In this document: piece by piece, positions 54,801 through 64,000 of the stretch
Position numbering within the stretch: position 1 is the first letter of the stretch
How the letters are laid out: every line of letters begins with the position of its first letter
Source of the DNA: Shewanella benthica
GTDB lineage: Bacteria; Pseudomonadota; Gammaproteobacteria; Enterobacterales; Shewanellaceae
DNA length: 64,000 nucleotides
Reading direction: 5' to 3'
NCBI GenBank assembly: GCA_023284085.1
Contig: JAKVHY010000008.1
Coordinates: forward strand, 62,001-126,000
Notes under the pieces: generated by a model
What the model saw: the letters and a program-made list of their open reading frames with translations, nothing else
Databases searched by the model: none
What the model was told of the DNA's origin: nothing
Translations under genes and position numbers: made by a program

Positions 54801-55685
54801 ATGATAAACGGAAGCATCGTAGCCTTAATCACACCACTAAATAGTGATGGCACAGTAGATTATACAAGTCTTGAAAAGTTAGTTGAGTACCATATTACAG
54901 AAGGCACAGATGCCATCGTTGCCGTAGGTACCACAGGTGAGTCTGCCACACTTCCTATATCGGAACATATTGCAGTCGTAGGGCAAACGGTAAAATTTGC
55001 ATCTGGGCGCATTCCTGTAATAGGCGGAAATGGCGCCAATGCAACGGCAGAAGCGATAGAACTGACCAAGGCGCAAAACAAACTTGGTGTTGCGGCTATG
55101 TTAGGTGTTACGCCTTATTACAATAAGCCAAGCCCTAAGGGCTTGATTGCCCATTATACGGCCGTCGCTGCCAGTACGGATATTCCACAAATTCTTTATA
55201 ACGTTCCTGGCCGTACGGCCGTTGACATGTTGCCTGAGACCATAGCGCAGCTGGTTGAAGTTCCCAATATCATAGGTGTTAAAGACGCCACTGGTGATGT
55301 TGCTCGGGTGAAACAATTACGTGCACTGTGCGGAAATGACTTCCTGCTTTATAGTGGTGACGACGCCACCGCGAGAGAGTTTTTGACTTTAGGTGGTGAT
55401 GGTGTCATCTCGGTCGCCAATAACATAGTGCCAAAGCTGTTTAAATTGATGTGTGACGCCGCATTAGCCGGTGACGCTCAAGCCGCTATGGCTGCTGAAG
55501 ATCAGATAAAAGGTCTATTCAGTGCGCTATTTTGCGAAGCTAATCCTATACCAGTGAAATGGGCCGCCCATAAGATGGGCTTGATCAGTCAAGGTGATAT
55601 TAGATTACCATTGACGGAACTTTCTACCGAGTTCCATGGTCTGTTGTTAGATGCAATGAAAAATGCCCGAATTGAGGTTAAATAA
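54801..55685 (+). CDS. dapA: 4-hydroxy-tetrahydrodipicolinate synthase
   Basis: A 294-residue TIM-barrel enzyme condensing pyruvate and aspartate semialdehyde, first step of lysine/diaminopimelate synthesis. Schiff-base Lys161 (IGVKDATGD), Tyr133 (ILYNVPGRT) and Thr44 (VGTTGES) are all present. The ATG at 54801 follows GGGGAAG; 22 upstream open codons are not family-like. Co-transcribed with bamC (3-bp gap). Confidence 0.97.
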   Translation: MINGSIVALITPLNSDGTVDYTSLEKLVEYHITEGTDAIVAVGTTGESATLPISEHIAVVGQTVKFASGRIPVIGGNGANATAEAIELTKAQNKLGVAAMLGVTPYYNKPSPKGLIAHYTAVAASTDIPQILYNVPGRTAVDMLPETIAQLVEVPNIIGVKDATGDVARVKQLRALCGNDFLLYSGDDATAREFLTLGGDGVISVANNIVPKLFKLMCDAALAGDAQAAMAAEDQIKGLFSALFCEANPIPVKWAAHKMGLISQGDIRLPLTELSTEFHGLLLDAMKNARIEVK

Positions 55686-55688
55686 TAG

Positions 55689-56810
55689 ATGTTGAAGAAA
55701 GTGACTCCTTTAGTACTGATTGCCGCAGTTACCGCGTGTAGCTCTCCTGCCGATAGAAGGCAGGCCAATGGCGGTGATGAGTATACCAACGTACTCGTTG
55801 AATCGGCTTTAATTATACCCGAAGGCCTTAATACGCCGGTATTTAGTAAAGAATACGATATTCCTAAACCGGGTAGCAAAGCTCACGCAAGCTTAGTGGG
55901 TAAGCAGCTGGATATTCGCCCACCTCTGCAGGTTTTACCTATGGCCGAAGGGACCCATGTCGAGGAAGGCAGTGACAATATTAAAATTGTCGTAGAGTCC
56001 ATCGACATTGATATCGAACTGAAGAATGAATTGTTCGATGTGATCAAAGATTATTTAGCGAGTAAATCAATCGTTATTCTTAACGAAGATTTTGACAAAG
56101 GTTTGATTGAAACTGATTGGATCGAGAATAAAGAAGTGATCGATTCTAATTTCTGGGGTAGCGATGAAATCTATACCCTGCGTCAACGTTATGAATTTCA
56201 AATCGATGTTCGTCCACATGGCCGTAGTGGTAACTTGATGATCGATCTTATCGATCATGAAGAGAACTTCGACGGTAAACAACAAGACATCATACTGACC
56301 GGCGAAGATAAGCGAAGATACACTATCGATATGCTGAACAATGCCGTTGCGTATATGAGTATCAAACGTAATCAAGCGATCAAAGCCAAGCGTCTGCGGG
56401 AAAGTCTCGGTATTGACGTGAATATAGTGAAAGGCACCGGCCCAGAGGTCGAGGGTGAAGATCTTGTTGCTTCATACTGGTTAGCAGAAGCACCGTTCAA
56501 ACGAACCTGGGAGCGCTTGCGCATCGTCTTGCCTGAGATGGGCTTCGAGGTTGTCGATATGGACAGGAACAAGGGTCTTTACTATATCAATGTGACCGAT
56601 GATTCAGGTTTTTGGAGTTCGCTCTGGAATGAAAAGGAGCTCCCCGTTAAAGAAGGCTCCTACCGCATGATGCTGGAAGATGATACCGATGCAGAAAAGA
56701 CTCGCGTCTATCTGCGTGATTCATCGGACAAGCCATTAACCAATGAGGTTGTTGAAGCTGTTTATGATGGTTTCTCTGAATTGATGCAGGAAGATCGTAA
56801 GATCCGTTAA
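55689..56810 (+). CDS. bamC: Outer membrane assembly lipoprotein BamC
   Basis: 373 residues with lipobox VTAC at 14-17, a flexible BamD-binding N-terminal segment (GGDEYTNVLVESALIIPEGL), then two helix-grip domains (about 100-210 and 250-365). Part of the BAM complex that inserts outer-membrane beta-barrels. The dapA-bamC operon order is conserved with E. coli. Confidence 0.95.
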   Translation: MLKKVTPLVLIAAVTACSSPADRRQANGGDEYTNVLVESALIIPEGLNTPVFSKEYDIPKPGSKAHASLVGKQLDIRPPLQVLPMAEGTHVEEGSDNIKIVVESIDIDIELKNELFDVIKDYLASKSIVILNEDFDKGLIETDWIENKEVIDSNFWGSDEIYTLRQRYEFQIDVRPHGRSGNLMIDLIDHEENFDGKQQDIILTGEDKRRYTIDMLNNAVAYMSIKRNQAIKAKRLRESLGIDVNIVKGTGPEVEGEDLVASYWLAEAPFKRTWERLRIVLPEMGFEVVDMDRNKGLYYINVTDDSGFWSSLWNEKELPVKEGSYRMMLEDDTDAEKTRVYLRDSSDKPLTNEVVEAVYDGFSELMQEDRKIR

Positions 56811-56832
56811 GCTCATTGGTAAAACAATCCCG

Positions 56833-56859
56833 AAAAGGAGGCATTTAGCCTCCTTTTTT
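56833..56859 (+). terminator. Terminator after bamC
   Basis: AAAAGGAGGC/GCCTCCTTTT with a five-base loop, then T tract. The rest of the ~300-bp gap to 57108 shows no gene. Confidence 0.9.
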
Positions 56860-57107
56860 ATTGCCTTCATCTTGACTCGCATGTAACGCCTGACATCAGA
56901 CATTCTACTCTAGCATCGCCTTTTCCATCACACTTCACTATTCTCGCTCTCCTGAAAGCATTAACTTCTACAAAAATTAGACGGGACTTGAACTATTCTC
57001 TGTTGTTAACTCAATGTATCAATTGTAAGTAAAGGTAAAACCCCTTGAAGCACTATGAGCGATGAGTAAACTAGCAGCATAAAAAGAAGTAGTATTTTGG
57101 GAACTTG

Positions 57108-58193
57108 ATGAAAAAAATAATAATATTGTTAATACTCTTGCCTCTTGCTTGGTTTATCTATCAAGAAGTCGCGCCAGAGAGCATTTCTGTGGCCAAGAAA
57201 CAGAGGCCAATGGCCAACGTGGTGGTGGCTAAGGCGACAATTGAGCCTATTCGGGACGAAGTAGAAGCTTTGGGGACCAGTAAGGCCAATGAATCGATAA
57301 CCGTCACTCCGAAAGTTACCGAGGTGGCGACCAAGATCAACTTTGAAGACGGTGATATCGTTAAAAAAGGCCGTTTACTGGTTCAACTTCAGGACAGAGA
57401 GCAAAGAGCCCGGGTGAAAGTCGCCAAGGTACGTGTCAGAGATCATATGCGTGAACTGGACAGGATACGCTCCTTGGTCACTAGTCAGACCATAGCCGAG
57501 CTCGAACGTGACAGATTACAGACCTTGATTGATACCGCCAAGGCGGAATTGGAGCAAGCTCAAGCAGCCCTTGCCGACAGGAAGATATTAGCACCATTCA
57601 ATGGTCGATTAGGCCTACGTCAAGTCAGCGTAGGCAGTCTGTTGACCCCGGGAACTGTGATCACCACCTTAGATGATATTTCTGTGATCAAGTTGGATTT
57701 CTCTGTGCCAGAGCGCTTCTTACGTTCTCTTGCCATAGGCAAAACTGTCGAAGCCACTGCGGTAGCATTCCCTGGGGAACTCCTCACTGGTAAGGTGATC
57801 TCCATCGACAGTCGGATTAATCCGACCACTCGAGCCGTTATCGTCAGAGCCGAGCTCCCCAATCCAGACCATCGCTTGATGCCGGGTATGTTGATGAAAG
57901 TCACCTTGATCCAACAGAGTCGTGAAGCCCTTATTTTGCCAGAGTCGGCGATCATCCCCATTCAGGACAGGCATTATGTCTATCTGGTCAACGATGAAAA
58001 TGTCATCGTTCGACGTCAGGTTACCTTAGGTCTACGTAAGCGTGGCTGGGTCGAAGTGCTCGATGGGGTCAAGTTAGATGAACAGGTGGTTATTCGGGGG
58101 ATCTTGAAGGTCAGGCCCGGGGACAAGGTAAAGGTTCAGTTCAGTGAGCGTTTTAGTTTTCTAAAACAAGCTAAAGTTGGGCCAACCGCATGA
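57108..58193 (+). CDS. RND efflux periplasmic adaptor (HlyD/MFP family)
   Basis: 361 residues. An N-terminal membrane anchor (IIILLILLPLAWFIY), a lipoyl half (KVTEVATKINFEDGDIVKKG), an alpha-hairpin (about 110-155), then the second lipoyl half with LAPFNGRLGLRQVSVGSLL, beta-barrel and membrane-proximal domains. It couples the following pump to an outer-membrane channel, which is not encoded here. The ATG at 57108 is preferred over the overlapping TTG. Its stop overlaps the pump start (ATGA). Confidence 0.92.
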   Translation: MKKIIILLILLPLAWFIYQEVAPESISVAKKQRPMANVVVAKATIEPIRDEVEALGTSKANESITVTPKVTEVATKINFEDGDIVKKGRLLVQLQDREQRARVKVAKVRVRDHMRELDRIRSLVTSQTIAELERDRLQTLIDTAKAELEQAQAALADRKILAPFNGRLGLRQVSVGSLLTPGTVITTLDDISVIKLDFSVPERFLRSLAIGKTVEATAVAFPGELLTGKVISIDSRINPTTRAVIVRAELPNPDHRLMPGMLMKVTLIQQSREALILPESAIIPIQDRHYVYLVNDENVIVRRQVTLGLRKRGWVEVLDGVKLDEQVVIRGILKVRPGDKVKVQFSERFSFLKQAKVGPTA

Positions 58194-61100
58194 TGTTAAC
58201 CGATCTTTCTGTGAAGCGTCCGGTCTTCGCTTCGGTGATCAGCATATTGCTTATCGCTTTTGGCTTAGTGGCGTTCGACAAGTTACCCTTGAGAGAATAC
58301 CCCAATATCGATCCGCCTGTGGTGTCGATACAGACCAATTATCGTGGAGCCAGCGCCTCTGTGGTCGAAAGCCGTATCACACAGCTGGTGGAAGATAGAA
58401 TCAGTGGCGTCGAAGGCATACGTCATATCAGCTCCTCGAGTCGTGACGGACGCTCTACCGTGACCCTGGAATTCGATGTCGACCGTGACATCGAAGCTGC
58501 CGCCAATGACATTCGTGACAGGGTTTCGGGCCTATTAAACAATTTACCCGAAGAGGCTGAGCCGCCTGAAGTACAGAAAGCCAATGGCGGTGATGAGGTG
58601 ATCATGTGGTTAAACCTGGTTTCAGATCAGATGACCACACTGCAGCTCACCGATTATGCCCGGCGTTATCTGACCGATCGATTATCAGTTATCGATGGCG
58701 TGGCGAATATTCGTATCGGTGGCGGCAAGGTATACGCCATGCGAATTTGGATCGACAGACAAGCTCTGGCAGCGCGAAATTTAACGGTGGCCGACATAGA
58801 AAGAGTGCTGAAATCTGAGAATGTTGAGCTACCTGCGGGCTCGGTTGAGTCCAAAGAACGGCACTTTACTGTGCGCGTCGAGCGTAGCTTTAGCACTGTG
58901 GAGGATTTTGCCAACCTGGTGCTGAGCGAGGGTGACGATGGTTATCTGATCAGGCTTGGGGATGTCGCTCGGGTAGAAATAGGCTCCGAAGAGGAGCGTA
59001 TCATGTTCAGAGGTAACCGAGAGGCCATGATAGGTCTTGGGGTCTCAAAACAATCCACGGCCAATACCTTAGACGTGTCGAGGGCGACCAATGCCTTAGT
59101 GGATGAGCTAAACCCGACTCTGCCCGCCGGTATGCAGATAAAACGCTCCTATGATAGCTCAGTGTTTATCGAGGCTTCGGTGAAGGAGGTGTATCAGACG
59201 CTGTTTATCGCCATGTTCTTGGTTATCATCGTCATCTACCTGTTTCTCGGTAGTGTGCGCGCCATGTTGATCCCGGCTTTGACCGTACCCGTGTCCCTAA
59301 TGGCGACGTTCATCGTGCTCTACGCGCTGGGTTACACCATAAATCTACTGACCTTGCTGGCGATGATTTTGGCCATCGGCATGGTGGTGGATGATGCCAT
59401 CGTGGTGCTGGAGAATATTCACCGCCGAATAGAGGAGGGGGATTCGCCCTTGAAGGCGGCCTACCTTGGCTCCCGAGAGGTGGCATTTGCCGTTGTCGCC
59501 ACCACTCTGGTGCTGGTGGCGGTCTTTATGCCGATCACGTTCCTCGAAGGTGACATAGGTAAACTATTTAAAGAGTTTGCCGTGACTATGAGCGCCGCCG
59601 TTATTTTCTCGAGCATTGTCGCCCTGACCCTGAGTCCCATGATGTGCTCTAAATTGCTCAAACCCGCAGGGAATGATCCTTGGTTAGTGCGCAAGGTCGA
59701 TGCCGGTATGAGCTATGTCTCTGACAAGTATCGTCAGCTGTTGACCAAGGCCATGTCTCATCCGGTGATTGTGACCTCGCTGATTGTGGTTGCACTGGGC
59801 TCGAGCGTGGCCTTGTTTACGGTGGTGCCCCAGGAATTTGCTCCTAGAGAGGACAGAGGCTCTATGTTTCTTATCGTCAATGGTCCTCAAGGCGCGAGTT
59901 TCGAATATATCGAGTCCTACATGGATGAGATCGAAACACGTCTGATGCCCTTGGTTGACAGTGGGGATATCAAGCGGCTTTTAATCAGGGCGCCGAGAAG
60001 TTTTGGCAGCAGTGCCGATTTCTCTAACGGCATGGCCATTATCGTATTGGAAGATTGGGCGGTGCGTCGAAGCGCTGCAGAGATAACCACAGATATACGC
60101 GGGCGACTGTCCGATCTCGCCGGGATCAGGGCCTTTCCTGTGATGAGACAAGCTTTCGGTCGTGGTGTCGGCAAACCGGTGCAATTTGTACTCGGTGGAC
60201 CCAGCTACGAGGAGTTGGCCAGATGGCGCGACATCATCCTCGAGAAAGCCAAAGACAATCCCAATCTGGTGGGATTGGATCATGATTATAAGGAGACTAA
60301 GCCTCAACTTAGGGTGATCATAGATAAAGACAGGGCGGCAGATCTGGGTGTCTCAATTTCTCACATCGGCAGAACATTAGAGTCTATGCTGGGCTCACGC
60401 CTGGTCACCACCTTCATGCGAGAAGGCAAGGAATATGACGTCATCATAGAGGGCAATCGAGAAAATCAAAATACCGCCAGAGATCTGGAGAACATCTATG
60501 TTCGCTCGGACAGGAGTCAGGCCTTGATCCCCTTGTCGAACCTAGTGAGTGTCGAAGAGTTTGCCGATGCCAGCAGGCTTAACCGTTATAATCGTATGCG
60601 AGCAATCACCTTAGAGGCAAACCTTGCCGAGGGTTATAGTCTGGGTGAGGCGCTGGATTACCTTAATGAGCTTTCCGCTACATATCTGCCCGCAGAAGCT
60701 GTGATCAGTTATAAGGGCCAGTCACTGGATTATCAAAGTTCGGGCAGCTCTATGTACTTCGTGTTTGCTTTGGCCTTAGGCATCGTATTTCTGGTACTGG
60801 CGGCTCAGTTTGAGAGCTTTGTTCACCCCATGGTGATCATGCTCACAGTGCCTCTGGCAACGCTTGGCGCTCTGATTGGACTCTATTTAACCGATCAGAG
60901 TCTCAACATCTACAGTCAGATAGGCATCATCATGTTGGTGGGATTAGCGGCCAAGAATGGCATCTTGATCGTCGAGTTTGCTAACCAGCTAAGAGACAGG
61001 GGGCTTGAGTTTGAACAGGCTATTATCCAGGCTGCCTCCCAGCGACTCAGGCCCATACTGATGACGGGCATCACCACAGCTGCTGGCGCTATTCCCCTGG

Positions 61101-61282
61101 TTATGGCTCAAGGCGCTGGCGCCGAGACTCGATTCGTCATAGGTGTGGTGGTGTTATCGGGTATTCTGGTTGCCACCTTGTTCACCTTGTTGGTGATCCC
61201 CGTGGCCTATTCTCTGTTTGCGCGTAATTCTAGTTCACCCGAGGCAGTGGCGCGGGCATTGGAGATCGAGCTAGAAAAGTAA
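58190..61282 (+). CDS. RND efflux permease, HAE1 (AcrB/MexB-like) family
   Basis: A 1030-residue inner-membrane proton antiporter with 12 membrane segments and two large periplasmic loops. Signature elements: RPVFASVISILLIAFG start, paired aspartates in GMVVDDAIVVLENIH of TM4, and GLAAKNGILIVEFANQLRD. It probably exports drugs, detergents or other amphipaths. No local regulator or outer-membrane factor is visible, so it must borrow a TolC-type channel. Its composition is GC-richer than neighbours but within the range for conserved genes. Confidence 0.94.
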   Translation: MMLTDLSVKRPVFASVISILLIAFGLVAFDKLPLREYPNIDPPVVSIQTNYRGASASVVESRITQLVEDRISGVEGIRHISSSSRDGRSTVTLEFDVDRDIEAAANDIRDRVSGLLNNLPEEAEPPEVQKANGGDEVIMWLNLVSDQMTTLQLTDYARRYLTDRLSVIDGVANIRIGGGKVYAMRIWIDRQALAARNLTVADIERVLKSENVELPAGSVESKERHFTVRVERSFSTVEDFANLVLSEGDDGYLIRLGDVARVEIGSEEERIMFRGNREAMIGLGVSKQSTANTLDVSRATNALVDELNPTLPAGMQIKRSYDSSVFIEASVKEVYQTLFIAMFLVIIVIYLFLGSVRAMLIPALTVPVSLMATFIVLYALGYTINLLTLLAMILAIGMVVDDAIVVLENIHRRIEEGDSPLKAAYLGSREVAFAVVATTLVLVAVFMPITFLEGDIGKLFKEFAVTMSAAVIFSSIVALTLSPMMCSKLLKPAGNDPWLVRKVDAGMSYVSDKYRQLLTKAMSHPVIVTSLIVVALGSSVALFTVVPQEFAPREDRGSMFLIVNGPQGASFEYIESYMDEIETRLMPLVDSGDIKRLLIRAPRSFGSSADFSNGMAIIVLEDWAVRRSAAEITTDIRGRLSDLAGIRAFPVMRQAFGRGVGKPVQFVLGGPSYEELARWRDIILEKAKDNPNLVGLDHDYKETKPQLRVIIDKDRAADLGVSISHIGRTLESMLGSRLVTTFMREGKEYDVIIEGNRENQNTARDLENIYVRSDRSQALIPLSNLVSVEEFADASRLNRYNRMRAITLEANLAEGYSLGEALDYLNELSATYLPAEAVISYKGQSLDYQSSGSSMYFVFALALGIVFLVLAAQFESFVHPMVIMLTVPLATLGALIGLYLTDQSLNIYSQIGIIMLVGLAAKNGILIVEFANQLRDRGLEFEQAIIQAASQRLRPILMTGITTAAGAIPLVMAQGAGAETRFVIGVVVLSGILVATLFTLLVIPVAYSLFARNSSSPEAVARALEIELEK

Positions 61283-61316
61283 GCTCAGCGAGTTATCTTC
61301 GCTAATTATGCGTGCT

Positions 61317-61346
61317 AAGCCAGTCAGTTATCTGACTGGCTTTTTT
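61317..61346 (+). terminator. Terminator of the RND operon
   Basis: An 11-bp stem AAGCCAGTCAG/CTGACTGGCTT with a TTAT loop, then six T. From here to 61709 the sequence is AT-rich with no supported gene; it presumably holds the promoter of the protease gene. Confidence 0.93.
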
Positions 61347-61709
61347 ATTCTTATCTGGCTAGCCTCTTCTTTTCCTTCTTTTCCATAGCCCCCCCTTTAT
61401 TAGTGCCTAAAACTTAGTGCATCTCTAGCGCAAACTTACACCGTCTCGTTAAGAAAATGTTGCGTCATTGTATATCATATATTATATGTGTTAGTTTAGC
61501 TCTTGGTGATAAATCGAATGATTTGTGTTCAATTATTATAGCCTTGACTCAAATTGATTATTAATCGACAAGCAAATATCACCAGCATGACTAATAAAAG
61601 CGGCATGGGCAGATAGTTCTCATAAGTCGCAGAACAAAAATCGTGGCATCAGAGGCCTCAGCAGTGGCCCGTCACGTTACTTTATCCTGATAAAAACGAG
61701 AATATAACA

Positions 61710-64000
61710 ATGATAAAAACCATTAAAGGTGGTGCTATCTTAACTGCGCTGACCCTATGTGCAAGTTTGCCTATTGGGCATGCTTGGGCCGGGTTGTCGG
61801 TCAATAAGGTAAGCCAAGCCAATAGCAATCAACAAAAAAATACCATGTCGAGTCATCTAAAGTCCGGAGGTCAGGTATGTGGTACTGACAGCAATGGACA
61901 AACTTGGGTGCCGAGTCCAAATGAAGGATTATTTTTCGGTTCGACTGCATCACAATCACAATCACAAGCTCAATCAAAATCTTTCTCGAGTCCCGCTAGT
62001 TTTTCTGTGGGAGTACAATCTATCGGTAATGCCGATCAGGGCGAGTATATCGTTCCTGTGGTATTTCACGTCTATGGTGCAATACACAACTGTGATACCG
62101 GTGGCTCTTGTGTACCTGACTCGCTTATTGCCAATGCACTAAAGAGATCAAACGAAGATTTTCAGGGACTCAATACCTTAGATGGGCCTATCGCCAGTCA
62201 ATTTCAAGCAATAAGAGAGAACATGAATGTCGAGTTTGTGCTCGCGCAAATCGATCCTTGGGGAAACCCAACTAACGGCATCGTCAGGCATGGTGAAGCC
62301 ACGGGTTACGGTAATTATGACGCGCCGAACGATGCCGCGAGAGACGCGAAAAATGCCGAGATTTCAGGGGATGCCTGGGATAACTATCGCTACATGAACA
62401 TCTATATCATGAACGATTTAGACGGTGATGGCGCCACCAATAACTCAGGTGTGGCCTGGTATCCAACCACCTCTATGTCTGACTCAGGCCTGGCTCGAGT
62501 GGTCTATAACGGTGCTTATTTAGGCACTAATACAGATGAAAATTTCCGCTCAATTTTGACCCATGAGTTCGGCCATTGGCTTAACTTACCCCATGTATTT
62601 GACGGTGCTCAGTGTAATACAGATAACGAAATTTTCTGTTCTCATTCGGGAGACCGAGTCTGTGATACACCCCAGATGAGTAGCCAGTCTATGGCAAATA
62701 ATGCGCAAAATTGCCTTGGGCAGGCGACCAATACAGAAAACTTCATGCACTACACTGACAATTACGCCATGTTTACTCAGCAACAGGCTCAGCGTATGTA
62801 CGGTGCCTTGAATCATCCTGCTCGCAAGACGCTGTGGACCGATGACAACTTAATTTCTGTGGGACTCAGTGCCTATACTTCCAACTTTCCACATAACTGG
62901 GATGGCTCGGGTGTCGATGCACCACCAGAAGGTGCGGTATTGATGGAGTTACCCGGGCTGTCGGCCTTAAAGGGAGAGATCAATACTTATACTATCGATC
63001 TGCCTGTGGGCACCGAAGTGATGGCTGTTTATCTGGATGGCTTCTCTGAAGACCCCGACTTGTACCTAAGATACGCTCAGGCGCCGAGTTATGACGGTAG
63101 CAACTGGACCTATGATCTTCACTCTTTTAGCTCGGCGGGCACCCCCGAGTTTATCGGTCTTGTCGGGCCTAAGACCACAGGGACGTACCACATCACCATA
63201 GATGCTTTTTCGGCCTATACCAATGCCAGATTGATCATCGTTGCCATGGACGATCCTACCTTGTGTAACGGCTGTGAGCGTGTCACTGCAATCGAAGAAA
63301 CTAAACTTGCGGCGCTTAAAGGCTCTGCAGCTAAGTACTTTAGTTTCACCGTGCCTAATGATGCCACTCGTGTCATGGTCGAGATCCCAGCAGGTTATGG
63401 CAGTACCCTTCAAGGAGGGCCCGATCCGGATCTGTATGTCAGTCGTGATATCATTCCGACGACCTCTGTTGCCGACTGTAAGCCTTTTGCGGCGCCGGGG
63501 TTGAGAGAAGTCTGTGAATTTACCGGGGCCGACCTCGGTGGCACTTACAACATCATGATCGATGCATTTCTCGACTACAGTGAGGTGACACTTAAAGCCG
63601 TTTATGATCACCCAATAACGACCAATGAGCTGCCGACGCCTCTGGCTAACGGACCCTACTCGGCAACCTTGGGCGCAGCCATCAACTTTTCCAGTAATGG
63701 ATCATCGGACTCCGATGGGGCGATTGTCAGTTATAGCTGGGATTTCGGTGACGGCAACACCAGTGATCAAGCCAATCCTATTCACACCTACGGATCTGCC
63801 GCGACATTTAATGTGACCCTGACGGTTACCGACGATCTCGGTGGTATAGGCAGCGTAGCCACGACGGCGGTCATCAGTAATTCGGGTCTTGTGGAACTGA
63901 AAAATGCGATATCTCAGTCAGGAATTTCGGCGAGCACAGGTGACTTTGCTAAGTTTTTTGTCAATGTCCCTGCTGGAGCGACCAATCTTGTGATCAAGAT
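61710..64000 (+). CDS. Secreted M43-like metalloprotease with PKD module (3' end beyond window)
   Basis: The frame runs from ATG 61710 to the window end without a stop (at least 763 residues). Signal peptide ending near HAWA, a Gln/Ser-rich spacer about 84-95, then the catalytic domain. The zinc motif HEFGHWLNLPH has His285, Glu286, His289 and His295. The downstream Met-turn-like ENFMHYTD fits pappalysin/cytophagalysin (M43) enzymes. Cysteines near residues 113-120 and 302-330 suggest disulfides. Two beta-sandwich repeats resembling bacterial PPC domains follow (about 415-510 and 525-630). A PKD domain comes next (about 645-710, SSDSDGAIVSYSWDFGDGNT), and another PPC-like domain is beginning at the edge. 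Likely secreted for protein degradation. Confidence 0.88.
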   Translation, partial: MIKTIKGGAILTALTLCASLPIGHAWAGLSVNKVSQANSNQQKNTMSSHLKSGGQVCGTDSNGQTWVPSPNEGLFFGSTASQSQSQAQSKSFSSPASFSVGVQSIGNADQGEYIVPVVFHVYGAIHNCDTGGSCVPDSLIANALKRSNEDFQGLNTLDGPIASQFQAIRENMNVEFVLAQIDPWGNPTNGIVRHGEATGYGNYDAPNDAARDAKNAEISGDAWDNYRYMNIYIMNDLDGDGATNNSGVAWYPTTSMSDSGLARVVYNGAYLGTNTDENFRSILTHEFGHWLNLPHVFDGAQCNTDNEIFCSHSGDRVCDTPQMSSQSMANNAQNCLGQATNTENFMHYTDNYAMFTQQQAQRMYGALNHPARKTLWTDDNLISVGLSAYTSNFPHNWDGSGVDAPPEGAVLMELPGLSALKGEINTYTIDLPVGTEVMAVYLDGFSEDPDLYLRYAQAPSYDGSNWTYDLHSFSSAGTPEFIGLVGPKTTGTYHITIDAFSAYTNARLIIVAMDDPTLCNGCERVTAIEETKLAALKGSAAKYFSFTVPNDATRVMVEIPAGYGSTLQGGPDPDLYVSRDIIPTTSVADCKPFAAPGLREVCEFTGADLGGTYNIMIDAFLDYSEVTLKAVYDHPITTNELPTPLANGPYSATLGAAINFSSNGSSDSDGAIVSYSWDFGDGNTSDQANPIHTYGSAATFNVTLTVTDDLGGIGSVATTAVISNSGLVELKNAISQSGISASTGDFAKFFVNVPAGATNLVIK

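Overview
The window is chromosomal DNA from a gammaproteobacterium of the genus Shewanella or a close relative; the species cannot be named from the sequence alone. The evidence is gene content and order: pyrD-zapC-rlmKL, uup-DUF3466-rmf, lon-like protease-fabA, uvrY-uvrC-pgsA-tRNA(Gly,Cys,Leu), uraA-DUF2066-hda, bepA-tusA-like-perM, argP/argO, and bcp-gcvR/dapA-bamC. Most of the window is vertically inherited housekeeping DNA with good ribosome binding sites and intrinsic terminators.

Layout. 1-4.8 kb: a DUF1329 / YCF48-like / RND-exporter cassette for cell-envelope transport, entered part-way through its first gene. 5.0-9.9 kb: the giant NAD-dependent glutamate dehydrogenase. 9.9-19.1 kb: pyrimidine synthesis (pyrD), division (zapC), 23S rRNA methylation (rlmKL), a glutaredoxin-like protein, the ABC-F ATPase Uup, a GlyGly-CTERM surface protein, ribosome hibernation (rmf) and unsaturated fatty-acid synthesis (fabA, with a FabR-type operator set between its -35 and -10). 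19.2-21.3 kb: a Lon-family protease and tRNA-Ser. 21.4-25.4 kb: an AT-rich accessory island between tRNA-Ser and uvrY. It holds a DUF4262-like gene, a truncated IS982-type transposase, decayed reading frames and a REC-REC-GGDEF diguanylate cyclase. The cyclase and transposase remnant lie between two ~190 bp direct repeats. 25.4-30.1 kb: uvrY, uvrC, pgsA and three tRNAs, interleaved with decayed second copies of the 3' ends of uvrC, tRNA-Gly and tRNA-Leu (tRNA-Ser has one as well). 30.1-35.9 kb: a REC-PAS-GGDEF-EAL protein, an orphan type IV pilin-like gene ending in a 10-bp tandem repeat, an L,D-transpeptidase, a YcbK-like peptidase and rplY. 35.9-40.7 kb: the spoVR-yeaH-prkA stress operon. 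40.9-45.5 kb: sodB, grxD, uraA, a DUF2066 protein and hda. 45.6-56.8 kb: a metalloprotease-like lipoprotein, DUF2069, arsC, bepA, a TusA-like protein, perM, argP/argO, bcp, gcvR, dapA and bamC. 57.1-61.3 kb: an RND efflux adaptor and pump. 61.7 kb to the end: a secreted M43-like metalloprotease with PPC-like and PKD modules that runs off the window.

The genes do not form one pathway. Envelope quality control recurs (bepA, bamC, L,D-transpeptidase, YcbK, RND pumps), as do stress adaptation (prkA operon, rmf, sodB, bcp, uvrY/uvrC) and c-di-GMP signalling (two proteins). The least ordinary signals are the serial decayed 3'-end copies, the repeat-flanked GGDEF cargo, a helically phased cluster of six GATC sites downstream of pyrD, and the tandem repeat that begins inside the pilin stop region.
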